Assembly (NCBI RefSeq): GCF_020520425.1
Contig: NC_079487.1
Coordinates: 51,374,719 to 51,438,718 of the forward strand
Source: Spinacia oleracea
Taxonomy: Eukaryota; Streptophyta; Magnoliopsida; Caryophyllales; Amaranthaceae
Length of the DNA: 64,000 nt
Direction of reading: 5' to 3'
Shown here: positions 37,426 to 51,700 of the stretch, piece by piece
How the letters are laid out: each line of letters starts with the position of its first letter
Position numbering within the stretch: the stretch's first letter is position 1
The notes under the pieces: generated by a model
What the model was told of the DNA's origin: nothing
Seen by the model: the letters and a program-made list of their open reading frames with translations, nothing else
Database searches by the model: none
Made by a program: the position numbers and the translations under genes

Positions 37426-37540
37426 TATACTTTTCCGATTTCACAAACCAAACACCCCTTCGACTCTCTCTGAAACCGAACCCTTGTTTTATTTCCTGAT
37501 TTTCGTTTCCCGCCACACACTAACTCATATCCAATTCTCC

Positions 37541-38863
37541 ATGGCAGACAAGAGGAAGCGCCGCCGTCCCGACTCCGACTCCGACTCCGACTCCGACGAC
37601 TCACCCCCGACCACTGTAAGTTCCCATTTATCCCAAAAATCTGTCCCTTTCCAAAAACGCCTGAAACCAGACACCACCATCCTCGAATCCCTCCAACAAC
37701 TCGCCTACTCCATCAAAAACCCGTCCCCTTCCACCTCCAAAAAACCCACCACCCTCGCCGATGTCTCCGCAGCCCTTTCCTCCTCTTGCCGTGAGGTCAC
37801 CGACCTCTCTCTGTCCTCCGTTCAGTCGGAGATCGAAACCCTCGTCATCTCCCTCGCCAAATCCATCCTCGGCGGAAACGGCTTCTCCTTCAGCGTCCCC
37901 TCTCGCGCGTCCTCCAACCACCTTTACATCCCTGAGCTCGACCGCATTGTTCTCAAAGACAAGTCCTCCTCCCGCCCCTTCGCTGCCGTTGGATCTGTCC
38001 GTAAAGCGACCATCACCGCCCGTATTCTCTCTCTCATTCACCAGCTCTGCCTCCGCAGCATCCACGTCACGAAGCGTGACCTATTCTACACTGATGTTAA
38101 ACTTTTTCAAGACCAATCCCAAAGCGACGCCGTATTGGACGACGTTTCTTGCCTTCTTGGGTGTACTAGGTCGAGCTTGAACGTGGTGGCCTCCGAGAAA
38201 GGGATTGTTGTTGGTAGGCTTGTGTTCAGTGATAATGGCGATATGATTGATTGCACGAAAATGGGTGTTGGTGGGAAAGCTATTCCGCCCAACATTGATC
38301 GTGTTGGGGATATCAAGAGTGATGCATTGTTTGTTCTGCTCGTTGAGAAGGATGCAGCGTTTATGAGGTTGGCTGAAGATCGATTTTACAATCGATTTCC
38401 GTGTATAATTATCACTGCTAAAGGGCAGCCGGATGTTGCGACTAGGTTGTTTTTAAGGAAGTTGAAACTTGAGTTGAATTTGCCTGTGTTAGCTTTGGTG
38501 GATAGTGATCCTTATGGGCTAAAGATCTTATCAGTTTACGGGTGTGGCTCAAAGAATATGTCATATGATAGCGCAAATCTGACAACTCCAGATATCAAAT
38601 GGTTGGGTATTAGGCCAAGTGATTTGGATAAGTATAAGATACCGGAACAATGTAGGTTGCCAATGACTGAGCAGGATATTAAGACGGGAAAGGATTTGCT
38701 AGAGGAGGATTTTGTGAAGAAGAATCCTGGTTGGGTTCAAGAGTTGGAGTTGATGGTTAAGACCAAACAAAAGGCTGAAATTCAGGCTCTTAGCTCTTTT
38801 GGGTTTCAGTATTTGTCTGAGGTTTATCTGCCTCTCAAGCTGCAGCAGCGAGATTGGCTCTAA
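37541..38863 (+). CDS. TOP6A: DNA topoisomerase VI subunit A (SPO11-3/RHL2/BIN5 type)
   Basis: A single-exon frame of 440 residues from MADKRKRRR; an in-frame ATG 57 bases upstream is rejected because the basic, acidic-repeat start after MADK looks like the plant family's N-terminus. The winged-helix part carries the catalytic tyrosine Y183 in [13 protein letters not shown]. The Toprim part has E269 (LLVEKD) and D321/D323 (LVDSDPYG) for metal binding. Length agrees with plant SPO11-3. With TOP6B and partners it decatenates DNA during endoreduplication in the nucleus; that is family knowledge. The [10 protein letters not shown] stretch near residues 11-20 is a low-complexity acidic run. The MULE end lies about 155 bases upstream, so most of the original promoter is displaced by 8 kb. 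Convergent with the PPR gene. Looks intact. Confidence 0.95.
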   Translation: MADKRKRRRPDSDSDSDSDDSPPTTVSSHLSQKSVPFQKRLKPDTTILESLQQLAYSIKNPSPSTSKKPTTLADVSAALSSSCREVTDLSLSSVQSEIETLVISLAKSILGGNGFSFSVPSRASSNHLYIPELDRIVLKDKSSSRPFAAVGSVRKATITARILSLIHQLCLRSIHVTKRDLFYTDVKLFQDQSQSDAVLDDVSCLLGCTRSSLNVVASEKGIVVGRLVFSDNGDMIDCTKMGVGGKAIPPNIDRVGDIKSDALFVLLVEKDAAFMRLAEDRFYNRFPCIIITAKGQPDVATRLFLRKLKLELNLPVLALVDSDPYGLKILSVYGCGSKNMSYDSANLTTPDIKWLGIRPSDLDKYKIPEQCRLPMTEQDIKTGKDLLEEDFVKKNPGWVQELELMVKTKQKAEIQALSSFGFQYLSEVYLPLKLQQRDWL

Positions 38864-39380
38864 TCGGATTCAATTTGTATGGGTATTGAAGATAAACTGT
38901 TAATATTGTTGTATACAGGAGAAATCTTATGTTATTAGCAGCAAATTTGATGCATCTTTGAAATTGAAATTTGATTTTAACTTTGAAATTGAAATTTGAT
39001 GTTGGTTGTTGAAGTTTCTTGTACTTGTATTCGACAGAAAACCGGAATAAGAAGTCTTGTTGAATGTCTTATACTTCTGAGAGTTTTGTTATACTTGGTA
39101 TTTGTTTCTTATTGGTGTTATGGCACTTGAGGCACATATTTACTAAGAGAAGCCTCCAGGTGTGTATGATAGGAGTAGAATTTATGCAGATAAATGAATT
39201 GAAGGCAATGAGGAAACAATTCCACCCTTTGTTATTCATTGTAATTTAATATCAGTTTAAATACAAGGCACAGGTTTTGGATTTACATAGCTATTTGGCT
39301 AGTTGGCTGTATGAGATGATTCGTATACATCTGTAGTTAGAATTATTACAGTATGAAATACTAGTAATGCACATGTACAA
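38864..39380. other. Convergent intergenic spacer
   Basis: The 3' ends of the topoisomerase and PPR genes face each other over ~520 bases. Repeated tttgaaattgaaatttgatg words; no gene. Confidence 0.6.
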
Positions 39381-42300
39381 TCAATCCCTAGTTCCAGAAT
39401 CCGATCTTCTTTGTAACCAATGATTCAATGATTTCTTTGTGACCAATAGTCTTTGCAATACAGCAGGTCGCCGTGCTGGTGCATCAAAACTATTAGGCAA
39501 CTCGCTCATTCTAGGAGCATCTCTTGAATTTGAATCTGGGTAGAAAGCACCTTCTTTATATAGGGTTCTATCAACTGTCAAACTTGGATTTACTGCAATA
39601 ACTTCGAGCCCTAGTTCCTTCTTTAAAAGCTTCGTTATTGCATCTTTGACCATGCACTCCACGCCTACATTTGTAATTCCTATTATAACTGTAAGATCAT
39701 CTTTTATTGAACTCCCTGCAAAGAGATAAGATGAATTAATACTAGTGGAGATTATGGAGAACCAGGCGAAATAGACCAGGCGAAACAAAAGGCTTTGAAA
39801 GTGAATCGCCGGACCAGGCCAGGCGATTCACTTTCAAAGGACCATAATGAATAAGACTCGGTACCTGATTCATTATACATCTGAGAACAGAAATAGACCT
39901 TTTAATTAAAAAGGAACAGAAATAAAAAGAATATACTTCTAGTCTCAGAACAGAAATAGACCAGGCGAAACAAAAGGAACAGAAATAAAAAGAATATACA
40001 TCTGAGAATAGCTTTTAATTAATGTTTCTAGTCCGGCGATTCACTTTCAAAGGACCATAATGAATAAGACTCGGTACCTGATTTGTAATTTTCTTTAATC
40101 AGGCGTAAAGCTGCAAGGATTACAAGCCGAGCTTCTACCTGCAAAAGATGTGAAAAACTTTAATTGAAAAAAAGGCAATGAGCTGGAGGCTTGAGATAGA
40201 ACTGGACGCAGATCAAAATTAGAATAGTGGAGGCTATGTAGTGTTTGATACACAAGTTATATTAGTTCTAACATTACAAGTGCACACTTGTCCTGATTTT
40301 TGTCATGGGTACAAGCTGGCCTCTAGATAAGCACTCTAAATCAAATAGATTAGCCGATACTACACATCAAGTACTCATAATTGAATGCTACGAGGCAACA
40401 ATGGGATCTAGCAAGGGGAACCTAAAACCTTTCCTGTATTCTCTAAACACTACTTATTTTCCTACTTCACAAAGTTACCATGGAGATGAGAAATTATTTG
40501 CTGCTAATGTACATTACTCCATTATAGTTAGGGGAATCCTGAACAACTTTGATTTTATGTACCGATTAGTAGTCTTACTTGACCCTCGGGTGTGAGAGTC
40601 TAATTTAAGCAGCTAACTTGGTTTGTCTAAAGAAATAAAATACAACTTAGGCACATAGAATCCATGTCAAACAGAAAGACCAAAACTTGACATGGTGGAT
40701 AAATGAAGATAAAAAAAGCCCTAAGATTCAAAAAGTTGGCTAGAAGTAGTTAGAAGGCTCAATGATTGTTTCTCCGTGTGATCTTTTCACCCACTTTTAT
40801 GAAGCAAATGTGGGTTGGGGGAAGAGGAATTTTCCTAATATTTATGAATCTCTTTTCACTGCAAAAAGGCATGTAACCAATTTACTAATGGTAAACTGAG
40901 AAACCCAAACATAATAAAGAAAAGCTTCATATTACCAGTGCTTAAAATATATTTTCAATGCAAGGTTTCCAATAGATATCGCTGTCTACCTTATGCTACC
41001 AACATGAGAATTTGACTAGGTATAGTATAGTTGGAGATTTTAACCAAACAGTCCGACTCAACTGAAGTTATACTGATCTCAAGTTATAGTTTTGTAGTTG
41101 CGCCACGGATAAAGTAGAAAGAAAGAAATAAGCAAATTATTTGACTGAGTCATCTTTTTAGCTTTTACCATTTACATACCTTTGTAAGCCCCTGAATATC
41201 AACTGCGAGGCTTTTAACCACATTCTTCCGTAAATGGCTTGCTACCCTTTCAAGAATCAAACTTCGCATTTCCCCTATGTCAGCTTTGTTGCGTGAATTA
41301 GGTTGTCCTTCCTGATTGCTTCCTTGAATTACTCCTTCACACCATTCTTCAATAAGTAGTTTTAGATAGTAGTCGTTGGATTTGTAGCTGACAGAAAAAT
41401 ATAATGAACCAAGAAGGATGTGAGCAAATCTTATTTCGACAGAGCCATGGCATGCCGTGGAATGAATAGTATCATGCATGATTGATCAATATCACCAGTT
41501 ATAAGTTACAGCACAAAGTTGGAGGTTTCTTTGAACAAATTTCGCCAAGGGCTCAACTTATCTAACAGGGGGCTGCCAACGATAAACTACTAACTACTAC
41601 AGACTAAGAGAGAAAATATTAAGTAAATCAACCTGATTTCTATGTCGTCCAATACACCAGTGAACTGATGTAGACTTCAAGAAAATAATACAATAGAAAA
41701 GTACTCCCTCCAATCCGCCCCTTTTTTATTGCCCCAATACGGGGTATTCAAAAAAGAACAGGGAGTAGTACAGAGAGAATAAGGAAGAAGGAACATTTCT
41801 AAATGATGACTATTAGCCGAACGTAGATATACACTAGTTATAGAATCCTAAAGTAACAATTCAAAAGTATTTAATAATGGCAAGAATTCTTCCTACTATC
41901 ATTGGACCATTTTCTTGTTGATGAATCTATTTGTACTTGAAAGTTGAAACTCAACTAATTTAATGGCAAGTTACTGTATTTGATATTACTCCCTTGTTGA
42001 CCGTTACTCCTCATGGTTAACCACATTATTTCCATGTACTGGGTGATCAAAGTGAACTCCACTCCAATTTATTTGAACTAAAGGAAAATATCTTCAGCAT
42101 TAAGTGAGGCAATTCCTGTAGATGATTGCCACATCACCACCTCATGCAGCCTCATAGACATAGGTAGAAAATTTATCCCCAAGAGAGGTTAACAGGCAAC
42201 CGAGAAAGATCTGTAATAATTTAGGCCGCACAATACGGCCGGCCCTGGGGATCAAAGTTCCAAAATAGTATGAACATTCGACAAGTTTGCATGAGATGTA

Positions 42301-45300
42301 TCGAGTCCAATTCCTGTTTCAGCTTAAGTATTGTTATCTTGTGAATATAGCATACAAGAAGGTCATTTAGGCACAACTGGACCTGATGAGTTAGTTAGAC
42401 TTCTCATTTTGACCTCAAGGTCCACTGACACAAATTTGACATTCTGACATGTGTATGGACACCTTTTACACTTCAGCTAGTTCATTTCAGATTAAAAGCG
42501 ATACATATTTTTGTAATATTATGAAGTCTAAGTACTACATTCTAAGTAACTGAATGGTAACAATTTATGTCCTAATATCAACTGTTAAGGGATGGGTTTG
42601 CAGGGGACTAGTGAATAGGCAAAGTAGACAAAGTAGACCAACAAAAAGGAACCCTGAAGCGAAGAAGACATAATATGACTATGTGAGACACTTATAATCT
42701 TAGTACTTACCCTGATTTCCGCATATCTTGATATATAGCTAGGCACTGTTGAACTTCTTGTAGGGAACCATATTTAGTACGGGCTCTCAACAGAGTGTTA
42801 TATGTCACCTGGTATAAGCAGGCTTTCACTAATCATCAGATATTAGAAGCATGAATGGCATTCACAAACACAACACGACTCTTAAAGAGACTGTATAACC
42901 TATCTGTGCGACCGTGCATGTAAAAGACATACATAAAATAGGCATGCCAATCTGCTGCAGTAGGAATTCGACCAGATCTAGACACACAGAGAAGCTAGAA
43001 GAATGCAGTGACACTTTCTTATAATTCACAGTTCAAACTTACCAAATTTGGTTTAATGCGGTGCCTCTTCATTTCTGAGAATACTGAAAATGCCATATTC
43101 AAGTTTTTACTTTCCACACAAACCTGAAATTCATAAGGCCAGACATATTAACAACTGGATCAAGCTCATCTTGATATTTGTTCAAGGCGACAGAAGAAAA
43201 CCTTTATAGCAGTTGTATAAGAAATAACATCAGGTCTAATTCCAGAGTCAATCATGGATTTCAATATCTGCAAGGGTAAAGAAATGAAATATAAATATTA
43301 TAAAGTTCATCGATTGATAACGAAAGGTTATCAAGACAAGAAGCAAACCAGCATTGTGATAATTCCTCAGGTGGAGAACTGACATAAATTCAAAGATATA
43401 ATCAAGTGCCCGTCGAAAAAAAACAAGATATAATCAAGTGATTTGGTCACTGGAATATGTAATTCAGTCAAGACGTGGAGTTATAAAACCTATACCCACC
43501 CTTATGCGTGCATCTTAAGTTCTCATCTTGCTATTATCTTCAAAGCCTAGGACAGCCTTTGATGCACTTCAGAAACTAAACCTTGCTTTGCACCAATGAT
43601 AATAAATGAAAATTTAAAACAAGGCCAAAAAAAACTACATTACCAAGTCCTATAGTCTCCATACAACTAGTGTTATGCACGAGATGCGTGTGTGATGTAC
43701 ATTTTATGGTAGTTTTGAAAAATAAAGGTTATACGAAGTAAGTAATTGTTTAGATAAATGGAAAGATTCTATACGTTTTATTTGAAATGACCTTATTCTA
43801 AAATAGATGATTTTTTTAACACGATAAGGGTATAATAGATATTTCACTGAGGACACCAAATGGTCAAATACCTCAGGTGTTCCCTTATCGAATAGATATT
43901 TATACAGTAAACAGCGCAAAGCAGCACTATCCTACTAACTAAACATGTGGAGCCCAAAGAAGGCACTACCCTATTAAACTAAATATGTAGGAAAATGTCA
44001 AACACGCATTATCTCCAACTCGCTGTAGAAGTTAATATAATCCCATAACAATAACAAAAGAAAAGATCTATTGTTTACCTGTAAGGCACCCTCTACATTT
44101 CCTGCTGCTCCGCAAATACCAATTAAAATTGTATAGCTGATATGATTTGGAAAAAGACCCAAGGACTTCATCTCATCTATTAAAGATTTTGCTCGGTAGA
44201 AATCAGTACCACAAGCCTTCAAAAGTATATTGTATGTTGTAGTTGTGGGACTAAATGGAATACTCTTAGCAAAGCTCAACTGACGTGACGTAGCCATGAT
44301 GTGCGGTGTATTTGTGTAAGAATTTTCATCTGTTTGCAGAACACTTGAAGTTCCATCTTGATTGGCAATATCATCTTCAATAAAGTTTTCGGGAGATCCA
44401 TTACTCTTCCAGGCATTGAAAAGGCGAAATGCTCTGTCATACTGACATCCCTCAACACAGGCATGAAGAAGTGTATTAAAACACTGTGAATTAGGTTGAC
44501 AACCGGCCACAATCATCTCTTCAAATAGCTGAGTTGCCTGGTCGACAAGACCACCATTGGCACATGCACTGATCAAAGAAGACCAAGTTACCGTATTGGG
44601 AGTAACACCAGCTGATAACATATCTTCTTTAATTTTAATAGCCATTTGCCACATTTTTGCATCTGCAAATACCTGGAGATTTCATGCACTTGTTGAAATA
44701 AATTGTGCCCACTACACATCATAATTGCACTTTGCACTCCGCAAATGTAAACAGAGAGATACAATGCACAACTAGTGCAATATGTGACAAAACGGAAGCA
44801 TCAAGGAATAGCCAGAGATGCATGTAAAAAATACCTTGATAATTGTGCTGTAAGTAAAAACATCTATTTTAATTGCTCCAGTTGATTCCAATTGCAGTAC
44901 CTCCCTGTAAATCTCCTGAGCCAAGTCAACTCTTCCCGATAGACAGCAAGACTTAAGAAGGATGTTATAAGAAGTCATATCTGTCTCGACGCCTAAATTC
45001 TGGAGGAAAGAAAGTATATGAGAATGACAAATTGACAACTGATGCAGGAGGTTAGCTCACATCTTAAGAACCCAACAATGGTGATAGAATGCAAGAGAGA
45101 GAGAGAGAGAGAGTAGAGCTTTAGAGAGAGAAACAGAATAAGAGAGATAGAAGTATAAGTATTTTTTTACTATTGAATGAATGTAATCAAGTGATTATTA
45201 CAAGTATTTATACAGCTATTAACCAACTGAGCGTAAGACTAATTACACTTGAAACAGAATTCTGTTTGTAACAGAATTTCAATAGAGAAATTGGCGCCAA

Positions 45301-45689
45301 AAGACTTGTAACAGAAATGTGAACTGATTGAAATCAACATCAACATATTTAACTTCTTGCCCTTAACAATAACAATACTATTCATAACTGTGGCAGTACT
45401 AATTTTTTAATAAAGCATAAACAATCTATTACATTATACTAAAACAGACACCAGGAGTGACACGTGTCACTTCATAGTTTAAAATTTTCCCGCCAAAACT
45501 CTTTTCCTAAGAAAAATCTCTATTCTATTTTAAAAAAAAATATCTATCCATTTTATTTACGGTTTATGTAAGGAAAAAAATATTTTTTTATATATATTAT
45601 GGAAATAATACATGCCACATAATAATAGTTTTCTAAAAATAATTTTTGGTAATATTTTAGTCAAATTAATTGTAATACTATTAATAATG

Positions 45690-45730
<41 letters not shown>

Positions 45731-48700
45731 CATATTGTGAAAATTTCTCTATCCGGTATAATTGTTGGTTAAATATTTGGGCCGCCTGTAGGAAATATAA
45801 TCCGCGCACGTGTCAAGTGACACACGAACACGACCCAAACCAGCCGGACGGAGGTGGCGTGCGCGTGGAATGCCCCTTCTAGCCCAAACCACTAAGGGAA
45901 GTGCTTCAAAGTATATACATCACATGCCCATATTTAAACAAGGGAAAAGTTCCTTTTTCTACCAATATGGGACAAACTTATTCCCACCAAATAGTAGTAC
46001 TTAAAACCCATACTTTGCATTATATCCAACACCGCCAATAGTGGGACATAGTGACATGCATTATGTGATTTCCATGCTTATAACCACAGAATAACACTTA
46101 TCCATAATATCTTTGTTAAACCTCATTGACTAAATTGTGTACAATCAAAATCAAAATCAAAATTAAAATCAAAATCAAAATCAAAATCAAAATCAAAATA
46201 GTACATCTTGATATGGACCAATGACATAAAATCACAGAGAGAGAATGAAAATAATGGAAAGAAATATATGTTTCAGTAAGGAGAATTTGGCAAATCAATG
46301 CATGATGAGAACTTCTCTACAGTTGAGATGGGACATTACTTGCATTTTCTTGTACACTTCCATTGTGTAAGTCAAGTCATGGGCATTTACATTCATGAGA
46401 CTGTTGAAAACATAGATATTTGGGGTAACTTTCTGGATCAGGAGATCCTGCAGTAATTACAGAAGCATCAGAAAACAGGGGCTAACAAGAGTAACAACAA
46501 GACTAAATGGAAAATTTGCATAAAAGCATGGCATGAAATCATGATAGACTATCCTTGAGGAATGTAGATGTTAAAATTCATTTTTTTGCAGACAAATTTC
46601 AAGAATTCAGATGCCTGATACCCTTGGTCTCATTTCTGCCAACCAATTTTCAGAAACTGCTCCCTACAGAGAATACATCACTTTTGTATCATGTAAGGAA
46701 GCACGGCAGAGTGGTTAAGGGTGTACATGAAACCCTGTGCTGGTCCTGGTACCATCATAACTGGGTTCAAATTTTATAATAAAAAAGTACAAACTGCCTG
46801 ACCTTATTTTCCTTTTAATTTGCCTCAATACTTCTTTTTCTTGTTCGCTTCCATTTGTTCCCCTTCTTGTCTTACCATTCCGAAATCAGCTACTCTACTC
46901 CTTAAAATCAAACAAAATAAGCAAATGTTTCCTTTCTATAAGTTCTCTCTTTTCACTGCCACTGACTTCAATTCTTTTTTAAAAATCCAATGTATAAATG
47001 AAAGTTTTTTATTTTTGAGCTTTTTATTTGTATTTATTTTCTCAAGTTTCACTCATTGACTTCAAATAATCACAAACATGTACTCTATGAGAATTGATTC
47101 CACAACATGCAGGTACAAGCCTGCAAGGTGGGACCTCTATATAAGGGTGAATTAGGCAAATGATGGTATTTCTCATTTAATTACGGCCGCCCTAGCATGT
47201 GCCTCTGCTAATCCTTCTGAAGAGAACTCAGATTTTATTCATAAAATTTCTCAGGAATTAAGGGATTGAAGGACTGGATGCTCCGAGTCCTCGGATTTGG
47301 CTCGTCGAGAGAGTTTTACTGTATTGGTTTGTGATCGGAAACATTTAAGTGTCGTATTGCACAAAGTGTCCAGCAGTTAGACTCAGGAAGAGATAAAAAT
47401 ACAATAAGAAAGTCAGGACTTAGTTAGCTTCCTTATCAACAAGGGATGTTACTAACCAAATTTCCTCAGTTGTTAAACTCTCTAGAGAGCTATGGTCGCA
47501 GCATCTCCTAAACATAATTAACATAACTCTTCATTTTTACAAAATCGATCCACAAATCAATATATCCATTCCTATATTATGTAATGTGCATAGTCAATTC
47601 AAGAACTAGATGCATTGTAAGAATATGGTAAACTTGCTTAAGTAAATTACTAGCAATCTCTGGTCTACCAAATTCTAGGTTAACCATCCCTATGTTATGT
47701 AATACGCATAGTCATTGCAAGAACTAGATGCATTTTAAGAGTATGTAAAACTTGCATACGTAAATTATGTGCAATCTCTAGTGTACCAAATTCTAGGTTA
47801 GCATATCAATGGTTACAGGCTTCTATGTTGATATTCATGGAAATTAATCCCAATGTCTCTTTCTAATTACATCTCTTCATTTTAAAATTCTCTTCACAAA
47901 TCATATCAGCAACATGTTTCAATAATGAATCCTCCAAACAACAATTTCAGTAGAATAGCTTACTGTTTGATTATTGAACTAAGGCTCCATTTGTTTTGAC
48001 GGAGACACTTTCTAGGAAAATGATTTTTCCATTTTCCGTTGTTTGTTTGGTAAAGGGGTGGAAAACAATTTTCCAAAAGGTGGAAAGAAATTTTCCTTTT
48101 GTGAGGAAAGAATTCCACGTTTCCTCTCGAACCCCATAGATCCCTTTTTCTCTCCTCCCATCCATCCATCCTCTCCTTTCCACTTCCATATCATTTTTCT
48201 TTATAATCTGGTACACAATCAAACAAAGGAAAACTATTTTACAATTGTGTTTCCTTGAAATTGTTTTGGAAAATTTGCTAATTACCACCTAGCTCTTTGG
48301 TGAGTTTGTGAATCACTACCTAGATCTTTAAAAGTTGTCAATCACTACTATATCTTTAAAAGTTGTCAATTACTACCTACATATTTAACATTTGATGTCA
48401 ATTACTACCTAGTTCCTTTAATCAATTTTCTACCCAATTAGTCAACTAAAAACACCATAATCACCCTAATTATATATTACTTATTAATTACAAATTAAAA
48501 AAATCTAAAACTTTAAAAAAAAAAAAAAAAAAACCACAAAATTACTTTAAAATTAACCCACCCAAAACCTAAAAAAGAGAAAAATAAACCGATCAATTTT
48601 ACTCCCCTCTTCTTGTTCGGCTTCTTATTCCTCTTCAATGGAGATTTTCAATTACTACTAGATTTTTCTTTTCTTCAATTCTCCTCTTCTCTTCTAATCG

Positions 48701-51700
48701 GGTTCTAGATGAAGGGAAAATATTTCTCCAATTTTAACTTTCCTACAATGGATTTTGATTCAAACGACGACAGTAATCGAGTATTCAATCGACTCGGAAA
48801 CAAACAACCACAACACTATCAAAATCAGAAAGTATGTTTTCACTGGCAAGCTGGTGGATGTACGAGGAACTCCTGCCTTTTCTTCATATATAACTCGAGC
48901 AGAAGGGAAGAAGAGAATTTAAGAGAAAAAAACTGAGTAGAATTAAAGAACTCCATTGAAGAGCTTTATCGAAGAGGAATAAGAAGCAGACCACGAAGAG
49001 AAGTAGAAATATAAAATTGATTGTTTTTATTTTTTTTAAAAGTTTTAGATGTTTTCAATTTTTAATTAGTAATTAAAATAATTAATATATAATTAGGGTG
49101 ATTATGGTATTATTAGTTGACTAATTGGTTAGAAAATGGATTAAATAACAACTAGGTAGTAATTGACATCAAATGTTAAAGATGTAGGTAGTAATTGACA
49201 ACTTTTAAAGATGTAGGTAGTAATTCACAAACTCACCAAAGAGCGAGGTAGTAATTGGCAAATTTTCCAATTTTTTTTCATGGGAAACCATTTTCCATTA
49301 AAAATGTTTTCCATTAAGGCAAACAAAGCCTAAAGAAACACCCAAATCAAAAGCAACTAGGAAACATAAATGTTGAGGAATTCTCAACGGTTTGTTCTTA
49401 CTTCACTGCTCAATACAGGCTTTAGAAAGACTCCCCAAACACAAGCACACAAATCAAAAGCAACTAAGAAACATAAATGTTCACGGCATACACCATACAT
49501 TTAAAGTAGTAATTATGATCCAGTAAAGAAACAAAACTGAGAAGGGACTACAAAAGGGAAAGCAGCTTATCAATCTATTCATACCTCATGCACCATAATC
49601 CAGTCAAATGTACAATTAAAACAAAATGTTCAGTATCCACCATGACACATAGCAGAGTTTTATCCTAATGTATCTGTTAAAGAAGCTACCTCATAGATCA
49701 ACCTGGACTTGATGCAATCACCACATAAGCCACAAACATCGATTATAGTGCGGTAGACATACATGTTATGACCACTCAACTTCTGTTTGGAAGCTTCAAA
49801 TACTTTTATAGCAGAAACCAGGTCCGTTCTCTTCCCAAATTCCTTAATTATGGTACAAAACAATATCTCTGCATGCGGAAGTAGACAGGCATACCTGCCA
49901 AATTAGATTTTGTAAATACCTAAGAGGACATATAATTTTACAGTTTATCTATGGACGTATTATGAATCATATTCTAAAAATAAATTGATCTACAAAAAAC
50001 GTAAAGTAAAATTCATTGAACAGAACTTCATAAATTTATGTACTTACAGGACAAAAATACACAAAAAGTAACCAATCAGAAGATCAGACTCACAGATCTG
50101 AACACAAACATCATTTGGATCCCGAGCTGTGCTAAAGAACCCAAGCCAAGTGAACAGGGGACCAGTGCCTTCCATTATTACAAAATAACATACTCCCTCC
50201 GTCCCTTAATACTTGCACCGCTTTCCTTTTCGGGCCGTCCCTTAATACTTGCACCGCTTCTATAAATGGAAATCTTTACCAATATTATATTATTTCTCAC
50301 ACTTACCTACTACCCCACCTACACCCCTATTCCCTACAAAAAATCATTTAAAAATCAACACCTCTCACTCACCACTTCCCACCCCTTACACATTTCCCAC
50401 TAACTATATTAAAAAAATACCCCACTATCAACAAACACTCATTAAATTAATAAGTCAATTCAAATGTCTAAACTCCGCACCGGTCAAACCGGTGCGAGTA
50501 TTAAGGGACGGAGGGAGTAACAAATACAACACAGAAGGTATAGTCTATAATTTACTCCTAACATGTGGTAATGGATAGGTGATGCTTGTAGGTCATCCAG
50601 AAAATGAATCTCAAATCAATGCACATTCTCTTTTTTTCTTTCTTCAGCTTTTCAACACCTTATTCTATTTAATTTGATAACACAAATACACTAATTTGGA
50701 GATACTATGCTTATTTGATGCTTCCTCATACAGAAGAAATTGTCATCGTTCTAGAAGAGAATAGGTTGAGCTTTGCCCTATTTTTAATAGCATTTCCAAC
50801 TCAAACCAAAATGAATAAATAGAACACGTTTTACTCTTACCATTTTTCATTATAATGTCATTTACTGTATTTTTTTAGTGGAAATGTATTTCGTTCAGAA
50901 TTTAACATGTGATTATATTAATCAAATGGAGCCTAGATGAAGCAGAACTTTCTAACAGCATCAAGGTAATTTAGCTTCATTTTGGAATATACTAGAGTGT
51001 AATGATAGTTGCAAGTGCCTATCAATAAAATTGTAACATCTGTGCAGCCCTCTCTCCAAACAAGCCAATTAAAAGATGAAGCCATATGATTTCGAGCCAA
51101 GTCTTAAGTTGACGCTTGCACATAAACGGATCATTTTTAAGAGCTTTTAGAAGAATGCACCATGAAGTCAGAACTTAACTTTTCACAAGGGAATTACAGG
51201 ATAAATGCAGTTTTGAAGTCACTACTTATCTTTACTGAGATGTAATGACCGGATCACAGGAGAATTAAATTAACAAATTAGCACAACAAGAAGTTCTTTC
51301 GTCCCACAAAACAATGTAAGATGAAACATACATACCAACAAATTAACTGGGAATAGAAACAATACCTTACGGCCAAGCTAGGGTTACGTTTGTTGACTAA
51401 TATTTTTATCATATCATTGGGCTTTATCAAGTCTTTGATCAAGAATTGGAAACCTGCATAATTCAATGAAAAGTTTGAAGAAAACTAAATTACAAATTTC
51501 GTAACTATTTTAGAAGGCAATAAGTAATTGGAAACAACAAGGTAATGTGTACTAGGCATTCAAGAATTGAAGTAATGGAAACATCTTCAAGTGATCTACA
51601 AGTCTACGACCATATTCTTAATAGAACGCACCAACAGTAAGTAAAAATGACAAGAAAATTAAGACAATATGGGGCACGAAGGCAATATAACTTACAAATG

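Larger units (their letters stand above)
47982..49331. mobile_element. hAT-like MITE interrupted by a Pack-MULE
   Basis: The ends resemble each other in inverse (AGGCTCCATTTGTTT / AGGCTTTGTTTGCC), and the subterminal parts are full of ttttccatttt and gaaaac words. The inner 1 kb is a separate element. No certain 8-bp duplication. Confidence 0.45.

Noticed and set aside
45425-45900. Possible Helitron start (A|TCTATTACATTATACTAAAAC)
   Set aside because: No matching hairpin and CTRR end followed by T could be found downstream at a sensible distance.
46695-46786. tRNA gene
   Set aside because: The A and B boxes are present but no acceptor stem or anticodon arm pairs, so SINE-like is the better reading.
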